This document shows positions 1-10,400 of a DNA stretch of 64,000 bases, piece after piece. The DNA comes from an uncultured Alistipes sp. GTDB lineage: Bacteria; Bacteroidota; Bacteroidia; Bacteroidales; Rikenellaceae. Both the position numbers and the translations under genes were made by a program. The stretch is from positions 1 to 64,000 of the forward strand of contig CAAGLB010000154.1 in NCBI GenBank assembly GCA_900770635.1, given 5' to 3'. The notes below the pieces were generated by a model that searched no databases, had not been told where the DNA came from, and saw nothing but the letters and a program-made list of their open reading frames with translations. Position 1 is the stretch's first letter. Every line of letters begins with the position of its first letter.

Positions 1-113
1 CCATCACCTCGCCAACGAAAAATCGCATTTCAAGCGGCGAGGTACACAGGAGGTACAAAAACAGGCGTAAAAAGGCTTAGCAACGATTAACAACGATGCT
101 TGCACAAACAAAA

Positions 114-136
114 ATAGCACCCGTAAAGAGTGCTAT
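114..136 (-). terminator. Rho-independent terminator after mnmE
   Basis: A perfect 7-bp inverted repeat (ATAGCAC / GTGCTAT, 9-nt loop) lies about 45 bp past the mnmE stop. On the minus strand it is followed by a T-rich tract. Confidence 0.7.
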
Positions 137-179
137 ATTAATCATTTATGATTGATTTAACTATTTGATAATCAACTAC

Positions 180-1538
180 TTACTTACCGATGCAGAATTT
201 GGAGAAGATGGACTGGAGGATGTCGTCGGAGGTGATGTCACCGGTGATTTCGCCGAGGTGGTGGATGATGCGGCGGATGTCCTCTGAGATTAGGTCGCCC
301 GAGAGTCCTAAGGTCATAGCTTGCTGGGCGTCGTGCAGTGCCTCGTTGGCCAAGGATAGTGCCTCGTAATGGCGCATGTTGGATACTACGACGCTACTGT
401 TGTCCAACGACGAGGTGTCGACGATAGAGCGCAATTTATCTCTCAATATATCGATGCCAATATTCTCCTTTGCTGATATATATAGGGTGTTGTTATTATC
501 TACATTATCAGTTGATATGAGCTTGTCTATCTTATTGATAGCCTTAATATAATGCTGAGAGTCGCTATCGGTTGCGTAGTTGCCAAAGTCGGGGTTGTCG
601 GCGGATGTGAGATGCACGATTATGTGGGCTTTTGATATGGCCCTGTGGGTGCGTTCGATGCCCATTTGCTCGAGCTTATCATCGGTTGTGCGTAGGCCAG
701 CGGTGTCGACAAAGCGGAAGCGGATGCCATCAATAATTGTCGTTGCCTCGATGGTGTCACGTGTGGTGCCAGCAATGTCCGACACCATGGCGCAATCATC
801 GCCGATAAGTCGATTTAGCAGGGTGCTCTTGCCAACATTTGGCTCGCCTATAATCGCCACATTTACACCGTTTTTAATGGCGTTACCCAAAGTGAAAGAT
901 GAGCATAGGTGGCCTATTTGTTGTTCAACCTTGTCGAGGATATTTTTGAGCTCTGTGCGGTCGGCAAACTCGACATCTTCCTCCGAGAAATCGAGTTCGA
1001 GTTCGAGGAGTGAGCACAACCTTAGCAACTCGTCACGCAGGCCATTTAGGCGAGTTGAGTAGTCGCCACGCATCTGTGTGGATGCTATGTTGTGTGACCA
1101 TTGCGAATCCGAGGCTATGATGTCGGCAACGGCCTCGGCACGGCTTAGGTCCATCTTGCCATTGAGGAATGCACGGCGTGTAAACTCTCCCGCTGTGGCC
1201 ATGCGTGCACCATGCTCGATGGCGAGACGAATCACAGCTTGCGTTATGTGGCGTGAGCCATGCATGGTAATCTCTACTGTGTCGTCGCCAGTATATGAGT
1301 GTGGGGTGCGGAATAGGGCTACAACAACGTCGTCAATAGTATTGTTGTCGTTGTCCACAATGCGGCCATAATGCAAGGTGTAGCCTTTGGCTGAGGCGAG
1401 AGTGGTGCGACCTCGAAACATCTTGTCGGCAATGTCTATCGCATTCTCTCCGCTAAGACGAACAACCATGACAGCGCCGCCCTCAGCAGTCGTGGGGGCT
1501 ATGATTGTTGTTTTGGTATCGAGCGAATCGTAAATCAT
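180..1538 (-). CDS. mnmE: tRNA uridine-5-carboxymethylaminomethyl modification GTPase MnmE
   Basis: MnmE works with MnmG to put the carboxymethylaminomethyl group on the wobble uridine of certain tRNAs. The 452-aa product has the N-terminal folate-binding region, an internal G domain with P-loop GEPNVGKST, the switch motif DTAGLR and NKID, and the family's diagnostic C-terminal CIGK ending directly before the stop. The start was set at the ATG reading MIYDSL. A longer reading frame up to 1604 would run into the upstream lytic transglycosylase gene, which ends at 1541. It is the last gene of the parA-parB-DUF5683-mltD-mnmE run and is followed by a hairpin terminator. Confidence 0.96.
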   Translation of the reverse strand: MIYDSLDTKTTIIAPTTAEGGAVMVVRLSGENAIDIADKMFRGRTTLASAKGYTLHYGRIVDNDNNTIDDVVVALFRTPHSYTGDDTVEITMHGSRHITQAVIRLAIEHGARMATAGEFTRRAFLNGKMDLSRAEAVADIIASDSQWSHNIASTQMRGDYSTRLNGLRDELLRLCSLLELELDFSEEDVEFADRTELKNILDKVEQQIGHLCSSFTLGNAIKNGVNVAIIGEPNVGKSTLLNRLIGDDCAMVSDIAGTTRDTIEATTIIDGIRFRFVDTAGLRTTDDKLEQMGIERTHRAISKAHIIVHLTSADNPDFGNYATDSDSQHYIKAINKIDKLISTDNVDNNNTLYISAKENIGIDILRDKLRSIVDTSSLDNSSVVVSNMRHYEALSLANEALHDAQQAMTLGLSGDLISEDIRRIIHHLGEITGDITSDDILQSIFSKFCIGK

Positions 1539-1540
1539 GG

Positions 1541-3181
1541 CTATTTTGAAACACGCAACTTCTGTCCGAGGCTTAGCGCATCGGGGTTGGAAAGCTTGTT
1601 CCACTCGACAAGCTGTTTTACTGTGACGTCATATTTGCGAGCGATAGATCCGAGGGTGTCGCCACTGGCTACTGTGTGGTATTTTGTTGATGACGCACCT
1701 GAACTCTTAGATGATGTAGGCGGCGTAACTTGCAGTTTCTGACCTATGTTTAGCGCATCGGGATTCGATAGCTTGTTCCATGTGACAAGCTGATTTACCG
1801 TAACGCCATACTTGCGAGCGATAGATCCAAGTGTGTCGCCACTGGCTACTGTGTGGTATTTTATCTTAGGCTTTTGCACCTGAGGTGTCTCTTGGCGTTT
1901 TGCCTCGAGGTTGGCAGGCACGATGAACTCTTTGAGGTAGAGCGAGTCTTTGGCGTGTATCTCCTGCTCGTGCTCGATATACTCGCAAATGTTCTCTATC
2001 GGCAGCGTCAAAGAGTATTTCTTCGATGTTGCCGGGATAATCTGCATCAAGTATTGAGGGTTGAGCATTTTGAGCATGTCGAGCGAGATGTTGATTGTCG
2101 ACGACACCTGCTCAAGGTGCATAGGCTTGCTGATCATGATGGTGTCAACGGCGATAGGCATTGGAGGCATAGGAACCTCTACGCCATGAGCACGATGGTA
2201 GGCAAATGCGTATGTGGCGCCCATGTATAATGGCACATACTTGCGAGTCTCCTCGGGTAGATATTCGTAGACATCCCAGAACGAGCCATCGTAGTTTTTG
2301 TACTCGCCACCAGCACGTGCAATAGCCTTATTTACATTGCCTGGGCCAGCGTTATATGAAGCTAAGGTTAATGTCCAATCGTTGTACATCGGGAAAACCC
2401 TTTTGAAGTAGCGACAAGCAGCCTGAGTGGCAAGACGAGGATCGCAACGCTCATCTACCAATGAGTTGATTTCAAGGCCAAACTCCTTGCCTGTGGCAGG
2501 CATAAACTGCCATATACCACGAGCTCCCGACTTAGACTCGGCTGTGGGGTTTAGTCCCGACTCGATGACAGCAAGGGTGCGTAGCTCAATAGGTAGGCCT
2601 GCACGAGTAAGCTCCTCCTCGATCATCGGAAAGTAGTAGTAGGCGAGGCTCATTATCGCTGCGTAGGCAGGATGGGTGAAACGCTCGATGGCCTCACGCA
2701 CCTCCCAGTTGTATTTAAGTGGGATGACCGACATGAGTGCTTCAAGTCTTGCTATATATAGCGAGTCTAAATTGTTGGTGTTTAGCTCTTTGTTTAGGCG
2801 CTCTGATGTTTTTAGATAGTTGTTGAAATATTGATCGTAGGCGCTTTGTGTGCTCGATGTCTTCCATAGTGCGAGCACCGAGTCGAGCTGCTGGGCGGTG
2901 TTCGGACGAATGGTTTTGAGCGATATGACATCAATCGCAGTTGCTGGCTCTACGATTGTCTGGTCGTCAACTATTGTTGTCTTCGACGTTTTGGGTGCAG
3001 ATATGGTTGCTCCCGTATGTTTGGTTGAGTCGGCGCTACTATGTGCCTCGCTCTCCTCGATGGTTTGCATGCGCTGGCGACGTTTTGGCGGGTCGTTGTA
3101 GGTAGATGCGTTAGCTGTGCCGAGTGACGAAATGATTATCAGCAGGGCTAAGGCGAGGTGTTTGAGGATAGTAGTTTTCAT
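1541..3181 (-). CDS. mltD: Membrane-bound lytic murein transglycosylase D-like protein, two LysM domains
   Basis: Predicted periplasmic peptidoglycan lytic transglycosylase of the SLT/GH23 type. A signal peptide covers about residues 1-25, then a low-complexity linker, then the SLT domain (about 190-310) with the catalytic Glu at 207 in AVIESGL followed by the SGARGIWQFMPATG motif. Two LysM repeats, about residues 440-485 and 502-546, bind glycan. They are nearly identical and look like a fairly recent internal duplication. The 546-aa length fits Bacteroidota MltD proteins. It lies 3 bp upstream of mnmE and 5 bp downstream of the DUF5683 gene, so the three are probably co-transcribed with parAB. 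Confidence 0.93.
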   Translation of the reverse strand: MKTTILKHLALALLIIISSLGTANASTYNDPPKRRQRMQTIEESEAHSSADSTKHTGATISAPKTSKTTIVDDQTIVEPATAIDVISLKTIRPNTAQQLDSVLALWKTSSTQSAYDQYFNNYLKTSERLNKELNTNNLDSLYIARLEALMSVIPLKYNWEVREAIERFTHPAYAAIMSLAYYYFPMIEEELTRAGLPIELRTLAVIESGLNPTAESKSGARGIWQFMPATGKEFGLEINSLVDERCDPRLATQAACRYFKRVFPMYNDWTLTLASYNAGPGNVNKAIARAGGEYKNYDGSFWDVYEYLPEETRKYVPLYMGATYAFAYHRAHGVEVPMPPMPIAVDTIMISKPMHLEQVSSTINISLDMLKMLNPQYLMQIIPATSKKYSLTLPIENICEYIEHEQEIHAKDSLYLKEFIVPANLEAKRQETPQVQKPKIKYHTVASGDTLGSIARKYGVTVNQLVTWNKLSNPDALNIGQKLQVTPPTSSKSSGASSTKYHTVASGDTLGSIARKYDVTVKQLVEWNKLSNPDALSLGQKLRVSK

Positions 3182-3186
3182 GTAGA

Positions 3187-4407
3187 CTAAAAATTAAGAC
3201 TGAAGTTCATGCCTACGGTTGGCTTTGTGTTGACCGACGTAGTGCCAAAGTATGGTTCAAGGTTCATCGTTACGTCGTCCGAGATGTCGAAATCTTTGAG
3301 GTGGGCGTCGACATGGGCGTCGATAATCTGGAGGATATAGACACCCGCAGTGAGCAGAATACACATATCTCGGTTTCGACGATAGCTGTCCTTGAGGTTT
3401 TTGAGGAATGTGGATGAGTAGGCACCACGAAACTCGTCAGGCGAGCCTTGTGGATATTTATCCTTGTTGTTCTCGTAGTCCACACGTAGGGCGTATGCCG
3501 TTTTAAATCGCTGATAACCACGATTATTCCAGTCGATAGTATAGATTGTCGAGGCCATACCGCCAATGACTATCGGAACACGCCAGTAGCTCTTGTTGTA
3601 GATCTGGCCTGCGCCAGGGCAGATTACCGATAGGGTAGTTGCTCGCTTTACTGGCGATATGTCGCTGGTCGAGTAGTTGATGGCTGCATCGCCAATAAAG
3701 TAGATGTATGCCGCAACGGCAGCCGTTGCATATAGCTGCTGCATGGTGTTGTGGCGAATCATCTTTGTCTGTATCTCGTCGAGTTCGGGGGTGCGCATGT
3801 AGCCATGATCGATGAGATATTGGTCGTATTGGGCTTTTAATGGCTTATACTTCTTGTGTTCGAGTGCAAACATTGTCGTGGCACCACCTACCACAGGGTA
3901 GAGTACGCCGAGCTTCCAATACTGCTTGTTGTAAATCTGGCCGAAGCCTGGCAGAGGGAGCGACAACCAACACATCTGACTGAGGCTCATCGAGTCGCTG
4001 ATAAGCGGCTTGCGCACTTCGCCATTTTTGTTGAATCGTATGCGTCGGCCGTCGGGCGTGATACTATCGCCCTTGCTCAATATTGTTGAGTCACGATGAA
4101 GACGTGCTGCTACAACTTTGCGTACCGAGTCACGAGCCCTCTGGCTAAGGTTTTGATACTCGGCATTACCTATTCTTCCCAACGAGTCGAGTATGTGTAG
4201 GTATGCCGAATCACGGCGTGCTATGGCAAGCTGCTGCTCACGCCTAAGCGCTGCCGAGTCGATGGGAACAAGCCCTCCCTGGTTGATTTGGCGAATGTTG
4301 CCACGTTGCCCCATGCGGCTATACTCCTGGGCATAAGAGGAGCCTATTGTGAGCAATAGCCCGACAATAAGCATAACAACGATTGATATGTATCTCCTAA
4401 TCTTCAT
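3187..4407 (-). CDS. DUF5683 domain membrane protein
   Basis: 406-aa protein with an N-terminal signal peptide ending near SSYAQ and two copies of a glycine-rich segment: LPGFGQIYNKQYWK (about residues 150-165) and CPGAGQIYNKSYWR (about 265-280). This G-x-GQIYNK-x-YW motif marks the DUF5683 family, which is restricted to Bacteroidota and commonly sits between parB and a lytic transglycosylase, as here. Several hydrophobic stretches suggest inner-membrane segments. The function is unknown; the context suggests a role linked to cell-envelope growth or chromosome segregation, but that is inference. Confidence 0.85.
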   Translation of the reverse strand: MKIRRYISIVVMLIVGLLLTIGSSYAQEYSRMGQRGNIRQINQGGLVPIDSAALRREQQLAIARRDSAYLHILDSLGRIGNAEYQNLSQRARDSVRKVVAARLHRDSTILSKGDSITPDGRRIRFNKNGEVRKPLISDSMSLSQMCWLSLPLPGFGQIYNKQYWKLGVLYPVVGGATTMFALEHKKYKPLKAQYDQYLIDHGYMRTPELDEIQTKMIRHNTMQQLYATAAVAAYIYFIGDAAINYSTSDISPVKRATTLSVICPGAGQIYNKSYWRVPIVIGGMASTIYTIDWNNRGYQRFKTAYALRVDYENNKDKYPQGSPDEFRGAYSSTFLKNLKDSYRRNRDMCILLTAGVYILQIIDAHVDAHLKDFDISDDVTMNLEPYFGTTSVNTKPTVGMNFSLNF

Positions 4408-4435
4408 GATTATATAGACGCACTATGTGGCATGT

Positions 4436-5314
4436 TTATTTTACACTTTGGAGGCGCTGTAGTAGCTTCTCGATCTCGTGGTCGTTGGCACACTCAATGG
4501 TGATCTTGCAGCTGCCACTCTTGGTGCGTTTGATTGATATGTTCTCGCTGAACACACGCTCCAACTCGTCGACAAGGTGTGAGTAGGCCTCGGGGTACTC
4601 CTCGTCGTCAACTGTTGTGCTGTGCTTTGGTAACTCGTTAATCTTGCGTGCGAGAAGCTCCATCTGGCGCACAGATAGCGACTTCTTGATGCACTTCTTG
4701 AGCGCCTTTATCTGGTTATCTTCGTCGAGTGCAGCTATAGCCTTGGCGTGGCCCATCGAGATGATGCCCTCTTTGAGAGCCAACTGCACCTCGGATGGAA
4801 GTGTCAGCAGACGCATATAGTTTGATACTGTTGAGCGCTTCTTGCCTACCTTCTCGGCCATAGCCTCCTGCGTAAGTCCACACTCATCAATGAGGCGCTG
4901 CATGCCGAGAGCAATCTCTATAGCATTTAGGTCCTGGCGCTGGATGTTCTCGACAAGAGCCATAGCGTGAAGATTCTCGTCGTCGACCTCACGTATGTAG
5001 GCTGGTAGTGTTTCAAGACCAGCACGCTGTGATGCTCGCCAGCGACGCTCACCACTGATGATGGTGTATTTGCCGTCGTCACGACGTTTAAGCGTGATGG
5101 GCTGAATGACGCCAAGCTGAGCTATTGATTGCGATAGCTCGGTGAGTGCATCTTCGTTAAACTCGGTGCGTGGCTGCAAGGGGTTTGGCTCAATATCGGC
5201 AATGGCAACCTCGGCCATCTCCGACATAGGCTTAGATTGTGGTGCAGGGTTTATATCTCCAAAAATTGCGTCGAGGCCTCGTCCTAAGCCTCGCTTATTC
5301 TGTGTCTTAGCCAT
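4436..5314 (-). CDS. parB: Chromosome partitioning protein ParB
   Basis: 292-aa CTP-dependent DNA clamp that loads at parS sites and drives origin segregation with ParA. The N-terminal region is a ParA-contact stretch (KRGLGRGLDAIFGD). The ParB/sulfiredoxin domain carries the GERRWRA box, and a helix-turn-helix follows (TQEAMAEKVGKKRSTVSNYMR, given here only as the HTH core). A C-terminal dimerisation domain closes the protein. It begins 6 bp downstream of parA. No convincing parS palindrome was found by eye in this window. Confidence 0.96.
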   Translation of the reverse strand: MAKTQNKRGLGRGLDAIFGDINPAPQSKPMSEMAEVAIADIEPNPLQPRTEFNEDALTELSQSIAQLGVIQPITLKRRDDGKYTIISGERRWRASQRAGLETLPAYIREVDDENLHAMALVENIQRQDLNAIEIALGMQRLIDECGLTQEAMAEKVGKKRSTVSNYMRLLTLPSEVQLALKEGIISMGHAKAIAALDEDNQIKALKKCIKKSLSVRQMELLARKINELPKHSTTVDDEEYPEAYSHLVDELERVFSENISIKRTKSGSCKITIECANDHEIEKLLQRLQSVK

Positions 5315-5320
5315 AATAAA

Positions 5321-6085
5321 TTACTTTTTGCGGTTGCGCTTCAAAAACTCTCGAGCAAGGTTAAGATAGTTTACCGAGCCTGTTGCCGAGGCGTCGTAGA
5401 GCATTACGGGTTTGCCATGCGATGGTGCCTCGCCAAGGCGTATGTTGCGCTGAATGATGGTGTCGTAGGCCAAATCGCCAAAGTGCTCTCGTACCTCGCT
5501 AACAACTTGGTTGTTAAGTCTGTTGCGCATATACATTGTCAAGACAAAACCCTCGATTTGCAACTCGGGGTTAAGGCGACTCTTGACCATCTTAATAGTG
5601 TTAAGCAGCTTGCTAAGGCCCTCCAATGCCAAATATTCGCACTGCACGGGAACAAGCACAGAGTCGGCAGCAGTGAGGATGTTTACTGTTGTAAAGCCCA
5701 ACGATGGCGAGCAGTCGATGAACACGTAGTCGTACTTATCACGCACGCTATCAACGATTCGCTTGATTATATGGTGGGCATTCTCCATTGATGGAAGCTC
5801 GGTGTCGGCTGCTACAAGGTTGATTGATGAGGGTAGCAGCCATAGCTTCTTTACATCCTCGCAATGTTGGATAACCTCGTCGGCGCTCTTCTCGCCTACG
5901 ATGCACTCATAGATACCGTCGAGATTTATGTCGAAGCCAAGGCCCGAAGTGGCATTTGCCTGGGGATCAGCATCAATGAGCAGCACCTTTTTGCCGAGTA
6001 GGGCAACCGATGCAGCGAGGTTGATCGCTGTGGTGGTTTTTCCTACGCCACCTTTCTGGTTTGCTAAAGCAATAACTTTTGCCAT
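5321..6085 (-). CDS. parA: Chromosome partitioning ATPase ParA (Soj)
   Basis: 254-aa deviant-Walker ATPase that binds DNA non-specifically in the ATP dimer form and pulls ParB-parS complexes. The N-terminus shows the deviant Walker A motif KGGVGKTT at about residues 10-17, and the Walker B region DADPQANAT follows. The size is typical for chromosomal Soj. It leads the parA-parB-DUF5683-mltD-mnmE run. A TAnnTTTG-type element lies on the minus strand at 6127-6134, about 40 bp upstream of the start. Confidence 0.96.
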   Translation of the reverse strand: MAKVIALANQKGGVGKTTTAINLAASVALLGKKVLLIDADPQANATSGLGFDINLDGIYECIVGEKSADEVIQHCEDVKKLWLLPSSINLVAADTELPSMENAHHIIKRIVDSVRDKYDYVFIDCSPSLGFTTVNILTAADSVLVPVQCEYLALEGLSKLLNTIKMVKSRLNPELQIEGFVLTMYMRNRLNNQVVSEVREHFGDLAYDTIIQRNIRLGEAPSHGKPVMLYDASATGSVNYLNLAREFLKRNRKK

Positions 6086-6126
6086 ATTATCTATTTGACT
6101 CTTTTTCCACTAAATTATATATCGTG

Positions 6127-6134
6127 CAAATTTA
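6127..6134 (-). promoter_or_regulatory. -7 promoter element upstream of parA
   Basis: The minus strand reads TAAATTTG, matching the Bacteroidota -7 consensus TAnnTTTG. No clear -33 TTTG was found at the usual spacing. Confidence 0.45.
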
Positions 6135-6176
6135 ATAAATTTATCGGAAATAAGGTGTAATTAGAGATAAAAAAGC

Positions 6177-6184
6177 TATCTTTG
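6177..6184 (+). promoter_or_regulatory. -7 promoter element upstream of the CPBP protease
   Basis: TATCTTTG matches TAnnTTTG and lies 65 bp before the chosen ATG. No clear -33 element. Confidence 0.5.
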
Positions 6185-6249
6185 TTTGATTTTTGTTCGC
6201 TAAGCGTAGTTTCACTGAAAATTATTCAAGGCGATTAACTGATGACTAT

Positions 6250-7068
6250 ATGAAGAATTTTCTACTAACAGCTCGCAATATCATTGCTTTGTCGCTTATA
6301 TGCATCGTTGCCACGCTGATAAGCCCGCCGATAATGGCGCTCGTTAGCGGCATAGACAACGAGATGAGGTCTATCGCTACTACCACATTGATGATGCTAC
6401 TTATGATTATTGGCGTTGTAGTCTACGATAGGGTGGCGTGTGGCGCACAACACAAGACAATGTTGCGCTTTGCGGGATTTAATCCTACGACGCTTCTCTG
6501 GGGATTGTTGCTAATTATCTCAGTATCTGTAATCATAGCACCTTTGATGCGCTTGCTTCCTGAGGATAGCCGTGTTGTTCCCGACAAGGTGATACCTGTG
6601 CTATATATCATCGTTGCTGCTCCCATATTTGAGGAGTTGTTGTTTCGAGCAAAAATATTCTCGGTGCTACGCTCGACGTTGTCGCCTGCGTGGGCAGCTA
6701 TACTGTCGTCGCTCATGTTTAGCGTGATGCATGGCAATCTCGCTGTGTCGCTCGATGCATTTTTTGTGGGCATCATCCTTAGTTATATCTACATTCTCAA
6801 AGGCTCGTTGTTTGCTCCGATATTGCTTCATATCATGAACAACATTGTCGCCTATGTGATGATGTCGTTCTCGTATCAGGATCGAGTAATCGAGGATTAT
6901 ATCGGTGACCTTCCGATGTTTTCACTCATCTATGTCGGGGCGTCGCTTATAGCACTTTTGGGAGCTATTCACTTAGTCATAACACTGCGCAAGGCAAATA
7001 GGCTTGTGGCCAAAGGCGGTCAGCTAATAGAGCTGTCGCAGCCGTCGAAGAAGAGCGATGAAGAATAG
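6250..7068 (+). CDS. CPBP family intramembrane glutamic endopeptidase
   Basis: 272-aa polytopic membrane protein of the CAAX-protease/bacteriocin-processing family. The conserved motifs are visible: EELLFR (Glu128, Glu129, Arg133), FSVMH (His161) and HIMNN (His194, Asn198), all in predicted membrane helices as expected for the active site. The start is the ATG at 6250, which gives a normal Lys-containing N-terminus. A TTG-initiated extension to 6193 has no family support. It is transcribed away from parA and converges on trx across a strong bidirectional terminator. Substrate unknown. Confidence 0.9.
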   Translation: MKNFLLTARNIIALSLICIVATLISPPIMALVSGIDNEMRSIATTTLMMLLMIIGVVVYDRVACGAQHKTMLRFAGFNPTTLLWGLLLIISVSVIIAPLMRLLPEDSRVVPDKVIPVLYIIVAAPIFEELLFRAKIFSVLRSTLSPAWAAILSSLMFSVMHGNLAVSLDAFFVGIILSYIYILKGSLFAPILLHIMNNIVAYVMMSFSYQDRVIEDYIGDLPMFSLIYVGASLIALLGAIHLVITLRKANRLVAKGGQLIELSQPSKKSDEE

Positions 7069-7070
7069 AG

Positions 7071-7104
7071 AAAGGGTGTTAGCCACAGTTGGTTAACACC
7101 CTTT
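7071..7104. terminator. Bidirectional terminator between the CPBP gene and trx
   Basis: Perfect 11-bp inverted repeat (AAAGGGTGTTA / TAACACCCTTT) with a 12-nt loop between two convergent genes, with A/T runs on both sides. Confidence 0.85.
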
Positions 7105-7124
7105 TGCTTAAGCAGTGGTTGAGA

Positions 7125-7439
7125 TTAGAGCAAAGCGTCAATCTTAGCCTTGAGCTGCTCCTTAGTAGCTGCACCTACGTGCTTGTCTACCTGCTTGCCA
7201 TCCTTCAAGAAAACGATGGTAGGAACGTTGCGAATCATGAAGTTTGCAGCAACCTCGTCGCCCTCCTCAACATCGCACTTGCCGATAAGCACCTTGCCAT
7301 CATACTCCTCAGCGAGCTCGTCGATGATAGGAGCTACCATGCGGCAAGGACCACACCATGTTGCCCAAAAATCAATAACTGTAGGAAGGCCCTGAGCCTT
7401 GATCTCCTCAAAATTCTCATTGTTAATCTTCAATGCCAT
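7125..7439 (-). CDS. trxA: Thioredoxin
   Basis: 104-aa single-domain thioredoxin, a general disulfide reductase in the cytoplasm. The active site WCGPC is at residues 28-32 (Cys29, Cys32) and the cis-proline is in NVPTIVF at Pro73. There is no signal peptide, so it is cytoplasmic. It starts 13 bp downstream of the dnaE stop and is probably co-transcribed with it. Confidence 0.96.
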   Translation of the reverse strand: MALKINNENFEEIKAQGLPTVIDFWATWCGPCRMVAPIIDELAEEYDGKVLIGKCDVEEGDEVAANFMIRNVPTIVFLKDGKQVDKHVGAATKEQLKAKIDALL

Positions 7440-7452
7440 AATTGTAAGGTTT

Positions 7453-10400
7453 TTAAATGTTTATAAAATAGTTGATGTCGTTGTTTTCCAAAAAGTTAAT
7501 AAACTCGGTAGATGGCGCTACTCGATACTTTTTCGAGCTTAGCTTTATCTTCACATCGTCCTTAGGGTCGACAATCGTAAATTGTAGCGTCGCCTTGCCC
7601 TTATTTTTCTCGGCCTGCTCGAGGATCATCGTGGTTAGCGATGTGCACACCTCGTTGATGTCGAACTCAATGCGTATGTTCGCAATGTTGTCGGCAATGT
7701 CGGCAAGGTGCTGAATCGACTGTATCTTGTACTCCAACTCCTCGGGTTGACGGTAGGGGCGAATCTGCACACGACCTCTGATAAACAAGAAGTTGTTGAC
7801 CTGAATCAGCGTGGCGAAGCTCTCATAGTCTTTGCTGAACAGCGTAAATTCGTGCTGCGAGTTGTAGTCCTCGAGAACAAAGCGTGCGTATGGGCGGCCA
7901 TCCTTAGTGGCAAGAGGTGTGACGCTTGTCACCACACCTGCCAACGCCACGTCGGTATCTTTAAGCGGAGTTAGGTCTTGCAACGATTGAAGGTCATGCT
8001 GGCATGCTCGGCGCAGGATAAACCCAAAGCGGTCGAGAGGGTGCGATGACATGTACAGACCAATCATCTCCTTCTCCTTATTTAATATGGTCAACTGGTT
8101 CCAGTCCTCGGCTTGTGGTACTCGTGGCTGCTGGATGTTGCCACCACTCGACATGTCCATAGCAAACAAGCTCTGCTGCGAGTTATGCTTCTCCTGCTGT
8201 ATGCGCTGACCATAGCGTATGAGCGACTCGATATACTGAGTGCCCGACGCATCGTCAGCAAAGAATCGTGAGCGGTTGAAGTCGATGAGTGAGTCGAAGC
8301 CACCAGCAAAGGCTATGCTCTCCAAACACTTACGGTTGACCACAGAGAAGTTTACACGCTCCATAAAGTCGAAAATATCCTTGTATGGACCATGCTCCAT
8401 GCGCTCCTTGATGATGGACTCCGAGGCCGCCTCGCCAACACCCTTGATGGCTGCCAAGCCAAATCGGATATCGCCCTTCTTGTTTGTCGAGAACTTCAAC
8501 ATCGACTCGTTGATGTCGGGGCCAAGAACGGCAATACCCATGTTCTTGCACTCGGTCATGTATGCCGTAACCTGCTTAATATCATTGAGGTTGCGGCTGA
8601 GCACCGTTGCCATATACTCGGAAGGGTAGTGCGCCTTGATATATGCTGTCTGATAAGCCACCCACGAGTAGCACGTAGCGTGCGACTTGTTGAAGGCGTA
8701 CGATGCAAACTTCTCCCAGTCTGCCCAGATCTTCTCCAATACCTTCTCGTCGTGACCATTCGACTTACCGCCAGCGATAAACTTAGGTTTGAGCTCATCA
8801 AGCTTCGACTTGATCTTCTTACCCATAGCCTTACGCAAGGTGTCGGACTCGCCTCGGGTGAAGTTGCCAAGCAAGCGTGACAGAAGCATGACCTGCTCCT
8901 GATATACGGTAATGCCATAAGTGTCCTTCAAGTAGCGCTCCATGATTGGAATGTCGTACTCAATAGGCTTGCGGCCATGCTTACGGTCGATGAAGTCGGG
9001 GATATAGTCCATAGGTCCTGGACGATACAGAGCATTCATCGCAATAAGATCCTCGAACGTAGAGGGTTGAAGCTCACGAAGATACTTCTGCATGCCTGGC
9101 GACTCAAACTGGAATGTTCCAATAGTGCCACCCTTGCAGTATAGCTCGTAGGTCTTTTTATCGTCGATAGGAATGTTATCTGGATCGATGACAACGCCAT
9201 GTGTGAGCCTTACGTTCTCAACGGCATCCTTGATGATTGACAGAGTCTTCAAGCCAAGGAAGTCCATCTTGATAAGTCCTGTGTCCTCAATCACCGAGCC
9301 CTCATACTGCGTAACGAGCATATTCTCGCCCGTCTCCTTGTCGACAGCGGTACTTACTGGCACCCAGTCGGTTATGTCGTCACGACAGATGATTGTGCCA
9401 CAGGCATGAACGCCCGTGCCACGAACATTGCCCTCAAGCATCTTAGCATACTTGATTGTGTCGTGCATGATAGGATCTGTCGACTCCTCAGCAGCCTTAA
9501 GCTCGGGAACGGCCATGATGGCGTTTTTGAGGTTGATTTTCAGCTGCTTATCCTTGTCATTAGGATCGGTGATGCGGTCGGGAACCCACTTACATAGCTG
9601 GTTGGCCTGGGCTAAAGGAAGCTTCTCGACACGAGCGACATCCTTGAGCGCCATCTTTGTTGCCATAGTACCGTATGTGATAATATGTGCAACTTTCTCT
9701 TTGCCATATTTCTGCGTCACCCAGTTGAGCACTCGACCACGACCATCATCATCGAAGTCGATATCGATATCGGGTAGTGATATACGGTCGGGATTCAAGA
9801 AACGCTCGAACAGAAGGTCGTACTTGATAGGATCTATCTGTGTGATTCCCAGACAGTAGGCCACAGCAGAGCCTGCGGCAGAGCCACGGCCTGGACCTAC
9901 CGACACATCGAGCTCCTCGCGGGCAGCACGTATGAAGTCCTGCACGATAAGGAAGTAGCCCGGGAAACCCATCGTCTTCATGATGTGAAGCTCAAATTTG
10001 AGGCGTGTCTGGGTTTCGTCATCGAGCACCTCGCCATAGCGCTTATGTGCGCCATCCATAGCGAGTTTTGCAAGATAGTCTGCCTCAAGTTTTATTCGAT
10101 ATAACTTGTCGTAACCTCCTAATTTCTCGATCTTTTTCTTGGCATCTTCCTCCGACATCACGACATTGCCATTCTCGTCCTGAGTAAACTCGTCAAAAAT
10201 ATCCTTCTCGCTATATTTTTGGCGATACAACTCCTCTGTGCCAAACTCCTCGGGGATGGCAAATGTAGGCATGATGGGGGCATGATCGATGGAGTAACTC
10301 TCGATCTTGTTGCATATCTCCACAGTGTTGTCCAATGCCTCGGGGACGAAGTCGAAAATGGCATTCATCTCGGCGGTGGTCTTCATCCACTCCTGCTTCG

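Noticed and set aside
6086..6249. parS site near parAB
   Set aside because: No palindrome close to TGTTNCACGTGNAACA found by eye here or elsewhere in the window.
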